Assembly (NCBI RefSeq): GCF_001625565.1
Contig: NZ_AUXS01000097.1
Location: forward strand, 62,001-126,000
DNA length: 64,000 nucleotides
Reading direction: 5' to 3'
DNA from: Pseudoalteromonas luteoviolacea NCIMB 1944
Lineage (GTDB): Bacteria > Pseudomonadota > Gammaproteobacteria > Enterobacterales > Alteromonadaceae
A program made the position numbers and the translations under genes. Below, in pieces: positions 17,944 to 27,263 of this stretch (positions are counted from its first letter, which is position 1; every line of letters begins with the position of its first letter). Below the pieces are notes generated by a model. That model had not been told where the DNA came from, did no database searches, and saw only the letters and a list, made by a program, of their open reading frames with translations.

Positions 17944-19275
17944 ATGGCGAATATCCTATTAAAAAATGCTCAGCTAATAAATGAAGGCAAAGTTGAGCGC
18001 TGTGATGTAAGAATTGTCGGGCAACGGATTGACAAAATTGCAGTTGATATTACACCTACAGGGATAGAGCAAGTTATTGACTTGAGAGGTGACTTCCTAA
18101 TTCCCGGCATGATTGACGATCAGGTGCATTTCAGAGAACCAGGCTTAGATTGGAAAGGTACGATAGGAACAGAATCACGCGCCGCGGTAGCTGGTGGTAT
18201 AACCAGCTTCATGGAGATGCCCAATGTGAGTCCTGCGACGACAGACAAGCTGGCAGTGATCCAAAAGCATCATATTGCTGCTGAGACATCTGTAGCAAAC
18301 TACTCCTTTTACCTTGGCGCAACACCTGACAATCTAGATGAGATCAAGGCGTGTGATCCCAGTTTTGTATGTGGGGTAAAAGTATTTATGGGTGCATCAA
18401 CGGGAGACTTGCTCGTTGAACATCCCAGCGCACTTGAAGCCATTTTTAGAGAATGTCCGGTGTTAATTGCGACCCACTGTGAAAAAGGTGATGTGATCAG
18501 TGACAACCTAGCTAGATTAGGAGGGAAGGATCTAACAATACAAGATCATCCGGTTATTCGTGATGCCAACGCCTGTTATCAGTCTTCTTCCTATGCTGTG
18601 AGCCTTGCAAAAAAATATGGCACACAGCTTCATGTACTGCATTTAACCACTGCCAAAGAACTAGATTTATTTGAGTCAGGACCGATTGATAACAAGCAAA
18701 TTACTGCGGAAGCTTGTGTACACCACCTGTGGTTCAACCAAGACGATTATGAACGTTTAGGAAATTTAATAAAATGTAATCCAGCAATCAAAGCTGAATC
18801 GGATCGACTTGCTTTGATCAATGCGATAAATGATGGTCGTTTGGATATCATTGCGACCGACCACGCGCCACACACATGGGAAGAAAAGCAGCAAGCTTTT
18901 GCACAAGCGCCGGCTGGCTTACCTTTGGTTCAGCACGCTTTATTGACCTTGTTTGACCAAGTTAAGCGCGGCACCATGAGTTTGGCACAAGTGGTCGAAA
19001 AGACGGCTCACAACCCAGCCAAGCGTTATAAAGTTCAGCAGCGTGGTTTCGTTCGAGAGGGATATTTTGCTGACTTGGCAGTTGTGAGTGCAAAACCAGG
19101 TGAAGCTGTGCGCCACGATAACACCTTGTATCATTGTCAGTGGTCACCATTTGTTGGTCATCAGTTCTCTCATCAGATCCGCTATACCTTTGTAAATGGC
19201 CAATGTGTATATCAAGATGGTGCTGTAGTTGACGTGCCAAACAACGCCATGCCACTGGTTTTTGAGCGAGATTAA
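17944..19275 (+). CDS. Dihydroorotase paralogue in the Zur operon (PyrC2/PyrQ-type)
   Basis: Dihydroorotase closes carbamoyl-aspartate to dihydroorotate in pyrimidine synthesis. Conserved pieces are GGITSFMEMPN, GVKVFMGAS (the Lys that is carboxylated in the family), ATHCEKGD, LHVLHLTTAKE and TDHAPHTWEEK with the catalytic Asp. The usual metal motif HxH reads DDQVHFREPG here, so the first His is Gln60 while His62 stays. The protein has 443 residues. The ATG at 17944 has AGGTGAAG upstream. Its position behind zur and a Zur box matches known zinc-starvation dihydroorotase paralogues (for example Pseudomonas PA5541), which back up the zinc-dependent enzyme. That role here is inferred. Confidence 0.88.
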   Translation: MANILLKNAQLINEGKVERCDVRIVGQRIDKIAVDITPTGIEQVIDLRGDFLIPGMIDDQVHFREPGLDWKGTIGTESRAAVAGGITSFMEMPNVSPATTDKLAVIQKHHIAAETSVANYSFYLGATPDNLDEIKACDPSFVCGVKVFMGASTGDLLVEHPSALEAIFRECPVLIATHCEKGDVISDNLARLGGKDLTIQDHPVIRDANACYQSSSYAVSLAKKYGTQLHVLHLTTAKELDLFESGPIDNKQITAEACVHHLWFNQDDYERLGNLIKCNPAIKAESDRLALINAINDGRLDIIATDHAPHTWEEKQQAFAQAPAGLPLVQHALLTLFDQVKRGTMSLAQVVEKTAHNPAKRYKVQQRGFVREGYFADLAVVSAKPGEAVRHDNTLYHCQWSPFVGHQFSHQIRYTFVNGQCVYQDGAVVDVPNNAMPLVFERD

Positions 19276-19712
19276 TTTTTAGTTTTTATAGAGTGGTGGA
19301 AGTTCTATCACTCTCCTTTGTGATCATACAGAATGCACTGCCGTTTGTAGATGGCACCTCTGCGTATACCACTTACCGTTTTCCTCTATGCTTTTTTGGC
19401 GGATTTAAATTCACATGAGTGGGTCTAGTGGCCGATGCACTTATTGTGTGTACTTATCAACGCCTAATGTCGCCCAATTAAATTTCGTTTTTATAGTTCG
19501 AATATGACTTAAATAGCATTTTTATATTCTTTTTTTTGGAATGATGTGTGCTTTTTTTTGCGAAGCAGGCAATTTGCTCTTGGCTTAATCTATCTCTGTC
19601 GAGTTTGAATGGGTGTTGATTACACACCTATGACGAGGGAATAAAAATCGTGTTTGATTGGTTAAAAAATATTTTTGTCAGTCGCGAGATTGACTCAAGA
19701 GGAGAAAGAAAA
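19276..19712. other. Intergenic region before wrbA
   Basis: An imperfect hairpin (GAGTGGTGGAAGTTCTATCACTC, interrupted pairing) at about 19291-19314 may end the zur operon. The rest is AT-rich with long T tracts. A GTG-started in-frame extension of wrbA begins at 19650 and would add 21 basic residues; its ribosome site is weaker than the one used at 19713. No other feature was seen. Confidence 0.45.
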
Positions 19713-20309
19713 ATGACGAAGGTTTTAGTACTTTATTATTCAAGCTATGGTCATGTTGAAACGATGGCAAATGCTGTTGCACAAGGGGCGCAGTCGGTTG
19801 ATGGAGTTGAAGTCTCGGTCAAGAGAGTACCTGAATTAATGCCTGATGAGGTGGCAAAAAGCGCGGGTGTTAAATTGGACCAAGGTGCGCAGCTCGCAAC
19901 GCCTGCTGAACTTGAGCAGTATGATGCCATTATTTTTGGGACTCCGACGCGATTTGGCAATATGGCGTCACAAATGCGCAACTTTTTAGATCAAACAGGC
20001 GGGCTTTGGGCTGGTGGAAAACTTATTGGTAAAGTGGGCAGTGTATTTACATCGACAGGCACTGGCGGGGGTAATGAAACCACAATTCAATCATTTCATA
20101 CTACGTTATTTCACCACGGTATGGTGGTGGTTGGTCTGCCGTATGCGGCACCAGAGCTAACGGATATTTCAGAAGTCAAAGGTGGCTCGCCATTGGGAGC
20201 TGCCTGTATTGCTGGTGCCGATGGCAGTAGAGCGCCTTCAGAAAAAGAAATAGCTCTAGCGCAATTTCAAGGCAAACACGTTGCCAGCATTGCTACTCAA
20301 TTGAGTTAG
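19713..20309 (+). CDS. wrbA: NAD(P)H:quinone oxidoreductase WrbA
   Basis: WrbA is a cytoplasmic FMN tetramer that reduces quinones by two electrons and so avoids semiquinone radicals. The sequence begins KVLVLYYSSYGHVETMANAVAQGA (FMN phosphate loop) and contains FGTPTRFGNMASQMRNFLDQTGGLW and STGTGGGNETT, all diagnostic of the family. With the ATG at 19713, preceded by GAGGAG, it has 198 residues, equal to E. coli WrbA. The gene stands alone. Confidence 0.95.
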   Translation: MTKVLVLYYSSYGHVETMANAVAQGAQSVDGVEVSVKRVPELMPDEVAKSAGVKLDQGAQLATPAELEQYDAIIFGTPTRFGNMASQMRNFLDQTGGLWAGGKLIGKVGSVFTSTGTGGGNETTIQSFHTTLFHHGMVVVGLPYAAPELTDISEVKGGSPLGAACIAGADGSRAPSEKEIALAQFQGKHVASIATQLS

Positions 20310-20517
20310 GGGTTAGTAGGCAAGGGCGCGGTAATTGCGCCTTTTTAGCGTTCTATCGACAGAGCAGGGCTGCGTTGTCATGCTTATAATTTTGGCAAGT
20401 CTTGCACAGATCAGAAAGTGTTAAGCAAGAATACCCACCATGAAAAGTGACTTTTTGGCCATTGGAAAAGGGGGATTTAGACAATATACTGAAATACAAA
20501 GTTGTTTTTCTCTCAAT

Positions 20518-20931
20518 CTATTTAAACAGCGCTTTGAATTGGTCCCAAATACCTAATGACTCATTTGGAAAAAGGTCAATACCGAGCCAAGACTTAAACA
20601 AATAAAGGATCGCCATAACAAGCCCCAGTGTTATCAATCCAACAAGGGTCAAAAGAGTCAAAAATATCAGTGCAGCGGTGAAGCGCTCTGTGGAGCTCAA
20701 GCTGCGTTTATTCACCCCTCCAAGCAAAACAAAATAGAAGCTCCAAGGCAAAAATGGCAGTGCAAGTGTCGGTCTAAAATCAATTTTATGATTATTCCAT
20801 CCGCGAGTATTGATGACTTTGTCCAGTGCTTTTCGCTGTTTGTACGTAAAGCTCGCCGCAGCTTCAGGGTCCATTTTACTAAGCAACTGTTTGACATGCG
20901 TATGCCGTTGCTTGGATTTATGTAGTGTCAT
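20518..20931 (-). CDS. Conserved small membrane protein
   Basis: The protein has 137 residues. The N-terminal 55 are soluble and basic (MTLHKSKQRHTHVKQLLSKMDPE). Then come a hydrophobic stretch around LALPFLPWSFYFVLLGG and a long membrane helix (about 85-112). Similar short proteins occur in Vibrio and Shewanella and are sometimes mislabelled as 3-phosphoshikimate carboxyvinyltransferase; there is no such domain here. The function is unknown. It is monocistronic and convergent with wrbA. Confidence 0.7.
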   Translation of the reverse strand: MTLHKSKQRHTHVKQLLSKMDPEAAASFTYKQRKALDKVINTRGWNNHKIDFRPTLALPFLPWSFYFVLLGGVNKRSLSSTERFTAALIFLTLLTLVGLITLGLVMAILYLFKSWLGIDLFPNESLGIWDQFKALFK

Positions 20932-21145
20932 CGCGCCTCCATAGCAATAAAGTCAGGTGAAAATGCCGTGTCTGTTAATACTTTTAAATGGGTTTGGTAC
21001 ACCCAGTCATCACATATCAATAATAGTCGTTAATCCCACACAAAACCTTATTGTGAACTACTCTTTGAGATTGTAGGCCTTCAACATAATAAGCAGAATT
21101 GTTTGATGTTGTGGCCGCTCTTTTCATTATTGGCACCCGTAAAAA

Positions 21146-22012
21146 TTAAAACCCCAGCGCCTGATCAACTTTGTTTTTAAACTTACGCAACATGATTGAA
21201 GCTTTAGATGGGATCTCTGTTTTTGCCGAATAATCAAGTGGCTTTAGCTGAGGAAGATCTCCTTTGCGAGTGAAGGGAATTGTTTTGATTGAGAGATTGT
21301 TATTAAAATGACTACCAAAAAGGTATGACAAAGCTGGGCTAATACCATTTAAGATAGTTCGTGCGCGTTTAAATTCATCAAGCTGTACTCTCGAATTCGC
21401 CCAGCCATTGGTCTGCAAGGATAATTTTAATATTCGTTGTTTTACTGATGAGTTGTGCTCATTTAGACGGTGGTATAAATCTCGGTTCCATAAGAAGCAA
21501 GTACCTTTGCGGCCAGTTAAGTTGCAGCAACTTAGATTACTTTCGAGTGGCCCAGTTTCATATCCAGGGATGACTTCAAAAGCGCCATCATTAGTGTGCT
21601 TTACATCAGTCAAGTAAATGTATATCGAGAATGGCCTACAGCCATAAACTGACTTAATATTGGGATCGCGTTCACCCCTGTGCCAACCATCAAAATCACT
21701 ATAATAATTGTTGCTGACAATATGATCCCAATCTATTTCCATACAATGACATTGAAATAGCACGGGGCAAGGGTCCAGTACTGTGATGGCACTAAGCAAC
21801 TTTGTAGATATTACTTCATTGAGAATACCAAGATCCAATAGCTCATTCGATTGCACGTAGCTAGGTTCTTCAGATTTACGGCTTTGAAAAATGGGGTCTA
21901 AAAGGTGATTCCAGCGGTCAATTGTTTTTTGTGAATACATAGTTTGAAACGCTAATAACCCGTGTTTCAAATACATTGTCTGCAGCGACAGCTCTCTTTT
22001 ATCTAGTTTCAT
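21146..22012 (-). CDS. Phytanoyl-CoA dioxygenase (PhyH)-like protein
   Basis: The protein has 288 residues. A central segment GWHRGERDPNIKSVYGCRPFSIYIYLTDV followed by GAFEVIPGYETG and LWNRDLYHRLNEHNSSVKQRIL resembles the double-stranded beta-helix of Fe(II)/2-oxoglutarate oxygenases of the PhyH superfamily, with a first His, a distal His and an Arg for the cosubstrate. The acidic metal ligand is not in the usual HxD spacing, so activity is uncertain. The ATG at 22012 has GGGGT nine bases upstream; an upstream reading would add a Cys-rich, unlikely N-terminus. It has no operon partners. The substrate is unknown. Confidence 0.5.
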   Translation of the reverse strand: MKLDKRELSLQTMYLKHGLLAFQTMYSQKTIDRWNHLLDPIFQSRKSEEPSYVQSNELLDLGILNEVISTKLLSAITVLDPCPVLFQCHCMEIDWDHIVSNNYYSDFDGWHRGERDPNIKSVYGCRPFSIYIYLTDVKHTNDGAFEVIPGYETGPLESNLSCCNLTGRKGTCFLWNRDLYHRLNEHNSSVKQRILKLSLQTNGWANSRVQLDEFKRARTILNGISPALSYLFGSHFNNNLSIKTIPFTRKGDLPQLKPLDYSAKTEIPSKASIMLRKFKNKVDQALGF

Positions 22013-22575
22013 TATGGTTGACCCCACATTGTGCCTAGAGTAACAACAAGTAGAAGAACAGATGACGTTCAGACCACACAGGTAACAGATACAAAAAAGT
22101 TTATACAAATCGCATCATGTGTTCGCTTGTTGCGTGGCTTACGTTTAGGTTGTTTCTCTGTGGTTGCACTTTTGATCTCATGATTTATACACAAGAGTGC
22201 GAAACCTGTGCCATAATTCACTTTTATATAAGTATCTATATATCAGTGCTTTATTTTTTTTCTTCTTTAAGGTTTAACGAAAAGTTGGTTCGAATTTGCA
22301 AAACGAAAACTAAAAGTAGAAACGTAAAAGTCCTTGATTGAATGCTGATAAAACAGTCTCAAACTACTATTTTTGAACTGAGAAACGGACATGCTCAAAG
22401 TAGTTTTACAAATCAGCAGTGCTAGGCCCAAAACTTGGCAGACACATCTCCCGGTGACATATGCAGATCTCTTATCACTGGATTTTGTTGAACGAAGATA
22501 TGGTGTTGGGAACCTACCAAAGCGCATGAGAGCGCTTTGGTAGTATTGTTTTTGATTTCAGGGCCAATCTGGTGG
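22013..22575. other. Intergenic region with a perfect 12-bp hairpin
   Basis: The only structured element is CTACCAAAGCGC, a six-base loop and GCGCTTTGGTAG (22514-22543), followed on the plus strand by TATTGTTTTTG. It is a likely terminator for whichever transcript crosses it; the BASS gene ends 33 bases away on the minus strand. Short open frames here have no ribosome site and are not called. Confidence 0.6.
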
Positions 22576-23439
22576 TCAGCTTGTTTTATGTTTTTTGATT
22601 ACCCAAGCTGTAAACACTCCCGCACTGATAAACATAAACAATCCGTATATGCTTGGCGCAATTGACATGACTTCATTACCTAACAGGCTGGTCGTTACTA
22701 ACAGTGCCAGTGTGCCATTTTGAAGTCCAACTTCGAGCGTAATCGTGCGAGTTTGAGTGTCATTGTGCAGTAAAGTTGCGGCGATTACATACCCTGCGAT
22801 CATTGAGATCAGGTTCAGTAGTACCACTGCGGGGCCAGCCATGATTAAGTAATCGACCAGCTTAGATCCCAGTTTAAAGCAGATACTGACGATAACGAGA
22901 AGCAGTACTGCGATAGAGAACCAGCTAATATATGGACTCGCTTTTTTAGCAAATTCAGGCCATTTTGCATTAATGCTCATACCAATAAGTACTGGCAGTA
23001 CACCCACGACTATGAGCTGTAACCAAGCCTTTAAGATTGGGAACTCAATTACATTGCCATTTTGACCATAGTGGCTAATCGCCCATGCTGCCAAAAATGG
23101 CAAGGTGAAGGGTGTTATAAAGCCAACCACAGCGGTTAAAGATACCGAAAGTCCGACATCCCCTTTTGCTAAGTATGAATAGAGGTTTGAAGTAGTACCG
23201 CCGGGGCACAATGACAAGATAAACAGACCAATAGCAAGTTCTCCTGTTAAGCCCGTGATGGCGATGGTAGCGATGGCCAATAATGGCAAAACAGCAAGCT
23301 GGCAAAAAGCACCGATGAAAAAGCTTTTAGGCTGCAATAAAACACGTTTAAAATCATCAGGCTTAAGGCTTAGTCCTACGCCCGCCATAATGAATATTAG
23401 CGCGACTGGTAAACCTATTTCGATTAAAGCGGGTGGCAT
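22576..23439 (-). CDS. Bile acid:sodium symporter (BASS) family transporter
   Basis: This is a 287-residue inner-membrane protein with nine or ten hydrophobic helices. The conserved BASS patterns are GVGLSLKPDDFKRVL near the N-terminus and the LSLCPGGTTSNLYSYLAKGDVGLSVSLT crossover segment that holds the sodium sites. In the family these carriers move organic acids (bile acids, pantothenate, 2-keto acids) with sodium. The substrate here is unknown. It lies downstream of a TonB receptor on the same strand, separated by 138 bases and a strong palindrome, so co-function is possible. Confidence 0.87.
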   Translation of the reverse strand: MPPALIEIGLPVALIFIMAGVGLSLKPDDFKRVLLQPKSFFIGAFCQLAVLPLLAIATIAITGLTGELAIGLFILSLCPGGTTSNLYSYLAKGDVGLSVSLTAVVGFITPFTLPFLAAWAISHYGQNGNVIEFPILKAWLQLIVVGVLPVLIGMSINAKWPEFAKKASPYISWFSIAVLLLVIVSICFKLGSKLVDYLIMAGPAVVLLNLISMIAGYVIAATLLHNDTQTRTITLEVGLQNGTLALLVTTSLLGNEVMSIAPSIYGLFMFISAGVFTAWVIKKHKTS

Positions 23440-23545
23440 TTATTAGTCCTTGTTTGAGGTGAAACGCACTTATCTTAACAAGTGAATAGACATGTCGTCA
23501 CATCCAAATTAGACAGGTACGATGTGATAAAAGCGAGGAGGTATT

Positions 23546-23569
23546 GGTGACAAGTGAACACTTGTCACC
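23546..23569. other. 24-bp perfect palindrome between TonB receptor and BASS gene
   Basis: GGTGACAAGTG, AA and CACTTGTCACC pair over 11 bases. It lies nine bases after the receptor stop. It could be an intercistronic hairpin/terminator, or an operator for the transporter gene. It shares the GTGACAA half-sequence with the palindrome upstream of the receptor at 26263-26279. Confidence 0.55.
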
Positions 23570-23577
23570 ATAAGGGG

Positions 23578-26205
23578 TTAGAATTGATAAGAGACTTTTA
23601 CGTAGCCACGCCTACCGACAGTGTCGTACGTAAATACGTCAGTATTGGCATCATTCCAAGACGTTAAGAAGGGGGGTCGCTTGTCAAATAGGTTGTCGAT
23701 ACCAAATGCCAGAGTCAACGAGTCCGAAGCGCTATAACCAACTTGCATATCGTGATATGTCACGCTAGGGACTTGGCTGCCAATTGGACCGCCGCCATTT
23801 TCATCTTCAGCGTTGCCTATGTATTGGATGCTGTAAATGCCTTGCCACTGTCCAAGGTTTACAGTTGCAGCAAGGTGAGATTTCCATTTTGCAAAAATTC
23901 CTCTATCAGACGTTATTTTCCCTAGTAGCACTTCAGTTTCCGCGCCTTCAAAAGCAGTATTGTTGTGCTTCAATAGGCGGGTTGTATCCCAATTGATCCG
24001 ATACGAAACATCCTGATATGTTGAGGTTAAGTTGATATTTAAATCTATGCCAGAAACCTCTTCACTGGCTGCATTCATTGGGCGCTTTTCAAGTTTAACA
24101 ACTTGGTATGTTGTAGAGTCGCGGGTTACATTGTCACAGTAAGCTTGATAGGCAACAGGATCGCTGTAGCACAGACGCAGCATGTTAGATCCGGATACAG
24201 CATTGATAGCATTGTCTACATTAATGTCAAAATAATCCAACGAGACTGAAAACAACGTATTTTGATAAACAACACCCAGTGTAAAAGTATTTGCAGTTTC
24301 TGCATCAACATCCGGGTTACCACCAACGCCGGTGCGAACGGTTGAACCATCTTGTACAAACCCGTTGGGTACGCCCGCCGCTATGCAGTTATGTAATAGT
24401 GAACCTGTAGCACCATCGCAGGGGTCTACCGTGATGAGGTTCTCTATATTTGTACCGCCAAACTGTTCGGTGATAGTGGGGGTTCTAAAGGCACTGGAGC
24501 GCACGCCTCTTAACAGCCACTGGTCGTTGACACGCCAAGTTAAACCGAGTTTATACGTGGTTTCAGCATCAAAATCTTGGTAGTCAGAGTAGCGCAGCGC
24601 AATGTCCGTCTTTACTGATTGAGCATAAGGCAGCTCACCTAACACTGGGATAGACAATTCTACAAATGCTTCTGTGACTTCTGAGTTACCCGCGATGGCA
24701 TCTTCCTCGTTATTGCGTATCGCGATGGCATCAGGGTTGCGCCACCCCTTTTCTTTACGCATGGAAAGGCCTGTGGCAAATGCCATTGTCCCGGATTGCA
24801 GCTCGGCGATATCACCATTTAAGTCAACACTGAAAGATTGAAGCTGATTGCCGCCAGTCCCTTCGCGTTGATATGTGACATAGTTTATGACATCAGGAGT
24901 GAGCTCTGCGACGCCAAAGTAATCCCCGCAGGGAATCGCGGCGCCTGCTTGTGTACTGCAAATATCTGCATTGAGGGTTTGTGCAACTCGGTCATCGTCA
25001 AAATCATAGCGCCAGCCATCTGTGCCTGTATTTTTTCCCCAGTTGTAACTCGCTTGCCAAAGCCAATTATTTGATAGCTCCCCGGACAAAGAAAAGGTCA
25101 ATTGGGTGGTATTGGTCTTTTGATAAAACTCTGGGTTTGGCACTTCAACATTTCGGCGGCGCTTTAAAGTAAGATCTTGCCCAGTCGGGTTGTAGGCAAA
25201 ATATTTTGATACTTCCACAGACTGGAAGCTTCTCGGTGTGACAACTTGGTCCGATTGACGGTTGGCATAAAGTATCGACGTATCGAATTGGACCGACTCT
25301 GAAAGCTCAGCAGAGATAAATGTTGCCAGATTAAGGCGTTCCATCGGGCTGTATGAATTAAGTGTGCTAAACCAGTTATAGCCATGTTTACGATTGTCAT
25401 AGTGCTCAAAGTGGTCGCCATTTTGTCCACCAGTTTGATTAAACTGCACTTCTTGGCCATCGGCCAATAAGGCCCGACCGCCTACGGTTGTGCCTGATAA
25501 AGTACAAACTAGCTCGCCATTTTCTTCTGTTAGGGGGCAGTGGTTACGGGTTGATTGAAGGGCGTTACCATTGTCTACATAATTGATATTGACTGTAACG
25601 TGGCTTTTTTCAAAGCGTCTGCCGAAAGAAAGGTTGAGCTCAGCATTTTCGGCATCTTTTTTACTGCTTTGACCGGCTTTGACAATGAGTTTCGTACCCT
25701 CGAAGTTTGACTTGGTAATTATGTTAACAACACCTGCAACAGCATCTGCGCCATAGATGGCGGAAGCACCGCCTTTGAGGATGTCGATGCGCTCAATCAA
25801 GCCCATTGGGATCATATTTAAATCTGGACTGTCATTAGCGCCTGTACCGCCAGCAACAACACGATTGCCATTGAGTAAAACTAGGGTGCGTTTTATCCCT
25901 AAACCGCGTAAATTTACTTGTGCAGTAGCATAGCCATTACTGGTCCAGTAGGCGTTGGTGGCGTTTCCAGCGGGACCTGCTGAGGCACTTAGACTTTGTA
26001 GTACTTCTTCTATATTAGATACACCAGTGGCGGCAAGATCTTCAGATGAGAGAGTGGTTATAGGGCTTGCGGATTCCAAATCAATATTTTGAATCTTTGA
26101 GCCGGTGACAGAAAAACGTTCAATTTGTGTGGTTTGTTGTGCAAAAACACAATGTGAAAGGCCTAGGCCCAAAAGCGTAAGAGAAATTTTAGAATACAAA
26201 AACAT
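23578..26205 (-). CDS. Large TonB-dependent receptor
   Basis: This is an 875-residue outer-membrane receptor. The signal peptide (LTLLGLGLSHCVFA) is followed by IERFSVTGSKIQNIDLESASPITTLSSEDL, typical of the oligosaccharide/peptide class of Alteromonadales receptors. The plug then shows NLRGLGIKRTLVLLNGNRV and IERIDILKGGASAIYGADAVAGVVNII. The barrel ends with a C-terminal aromatic residue (GYVKVSYQF). Several Cys pairs lie in extracellular loops (for example HCPLTEENGELVCTL). The substrate is unknown; the BASS transporter downstream may handle the product. A palindrome TGTGACAAATTGTCGCA lies 58 bases upstream. Confidence 0.9.
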   Translation of the reverse strand: MFLYSKISLTLLGLGLSHCVFAQQTTQIERFSVTGSKIQNIDLESASPITTLSSEDLAATGVSNIEEVLQSLSASAGPAGNATNAYWTSNGYATAQVNLRGLGIKRTLVLLNGNRVVAGGTGANDSPDLNMIPMGLIERIDILKGGASAIYGADAVAGVVNIITKSNFEGTKLIVKAGQSSKKDAENAELNLSFGRRFEKSHVTVNINYVDNGNALQSTRNHCPLTEENGELVCTLSGTTVGGRALLADGQEVQFNQTGGQNGDHFEHYDNRKHGYNWFSTLNSYSPMERLNLATFISAELSESVQFDTSILYANRQSDQVVTPRSFQSVEVSKYFAYNPTGQDLTLKRRRNVEVPNPEFYQKTNTTQLTFSLSGELSNNWLWQASYNWGKNTGTDGWRYDFDDDRVAQTLNADICSTQAGAAIPCGDYFGVAELTPDVINYVTYQREGTGGNQLQSFSVDLNGDIAELQSGTMAFATGLSMRKEKGWRNPDAIAIRNNEEDAIAGNSEVTEAFVELSIPVLGELPYAQSVKTDIALRYSDYQDFDAETTYKLGLTWRVNDQWLLRGVRSSAFRTPTITEQFGGTNIENLITVDPCDGATGSLLHNCIAAGVPNGFVQDGSTVRTGVGGNPDVDAETANTFTLGVVYQNTLFSVSLDYFDINVDNAINAVSGSNMLRLCYSDPVAYQAYCDNVTRDSTTYQVVKLEKRPMNAASEEVSGIDLNINLTSTYQDVSYRINWDTTRLLKHNNTAFEGAETEVLLGKITSDRGIFAKWKSHLAATVNLGQWQGIYSIQYIGNAEDENGGGPIGSQVPSVTYHDMQVGYSASDSLTLAFGIDNLFDKRPPFLTSWNDANTDVFTYDTVGRRGYVKVSYQF

Positions 26206-26645
26206 TAAGACAACTCACGAAAAAAACTGCGGCGAGTATAAAGAACTTAAGCGCCATTGAGATGTGACAAATTGTCGCACTTTCCGTTTTTTTCTTTATG
26301 TGTAAACAACATACGAAACCATTCATTTGAATTGTTAATTTTGGAATAATCGGTTGTGATCTAAAAAATAATCTAAAAGCTTTATTTATTTGTCATAGTA
26401 TATCTAATTAGTTGTTTAAATATCTTCAGTCTATTTTTTAAACGGCTTGATATTTCTATAAAGACAGTGGCTTTATACCGCAGTTAAATCATGTTCCTTT
26501 TTTAGTTTTTAAAGTGCTTACATTTCATAATGTTGTTTTATTTCATGTTAATTTGTGGCGTTTCTCATCGATTTTCACCTCTTGTTTTGTTGTTCTTTTG
26601 GCAATAGAATGCGGCGCTTTTATACTATTGGGATGAAGTGAAAAC
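26206..26645. promoter_or_regulatory. Divergent regulatory region with a palindrome at 26263-26279
   Basis: TGTGACAA, A and TTGTCGCA form an imperfect palindrome (7 of 8 pairs) 58 bases upstream of the TonB receptor, a plausible repressor site. The remaining 360 bases are strongly AT-rich and hold the promoter of the lipoprotein gene at 26646. No gene was seen. Confidence 0.45.
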
Positions 26646-27254
26646 ATGATTAGAACCTCGAAAAAGACACTATTAGCTGTGCTTTCATGTGTAGGGCTGC
26701 TTTCTGCATGTACTGAAGGGACCGGAGAAGATGAGACGACGGTTGATTTAAGTAGCAGTGGGAACAGCTGTAATTTAACCGAGTTGATCTCTGATGCTGA
26801 TCGAAAAGCTGCAAATGCTTGTGGGGTTCAAGCGTCATCTCAAATCGCTAATGCGGATGTGTATTTTACCGCAGCAATGAATGCCTGCCGAAGTGGTGAA
26901 ACAGGTACGGATCCTGAAACTGGCCGTACAACCACTTACAAAGATACATATGACGTATACAAAAAAGCAGCAAATTACGCGCTGACAGTTGTTGATCAAA
27001 TGAATTGTGGCAGCAACTCTACGGGTAATTCTGGCGGTGGGATCCAGTTGCCAGACAATCAACCTGACCAATACAACCTGTGTGTAGGTTACATTGAAGA
27101 TGGTAAAAAAGCCCTTGCATCATGTTTTGGTCCGGTTAAAAAGTTTGATACTCAGTGTGGTGATAACAGAATTAACTACCTAAAAAGCTTCGACTCTTCA
27201 GCAAGCTGTATCTCTGAACGAGACACGTGGCTGAAAAATGCATTTAACAGCTAG
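26646..27254 (+). CDS. Cys-rich lipoprotein of unknown function
   Basis: The protein has 202 residues. A lipoprotein signal ends in LLSAC (Cys22). The mature part carries about ten Cys, a Gly/Ser linker (NSTGNSGGGIQ, about residues 125-140) and no family I recognise. It starts with ATG and is followed nine bases later by a membrane-anchored protein, suggesting a two-gene unit. Function cannot be assigned; an envelope location is supported by the lipobox. Confidence 0.65.
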   Translation: MIRTSKKTLLAVLSCVGLLSACTEGTGEDETTVDLSSSGNSCNLTELISDADRKAANACGVQASSQIANADVYFTAAMNACRSGETGTDPETGRTTTYKDTYDVYKKAANYALTVVDQMNCGSNSTGNSGGGIQLPDNQPDQYNLCVGYIEDGKKALASCFGPVKKFDTQCGDNRINYLKSFDSSASCISERDTWLKNAFNS

Positions 27255-27263
27255 TAGCTACCC

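Noticed and set aside
22117..22341. 74-codon plus-strand frame in the gap before the BASS gene
   Set aside because: It has no ribosome site or recognisable family, and the composition is that of AT-rich non-coding DNA.
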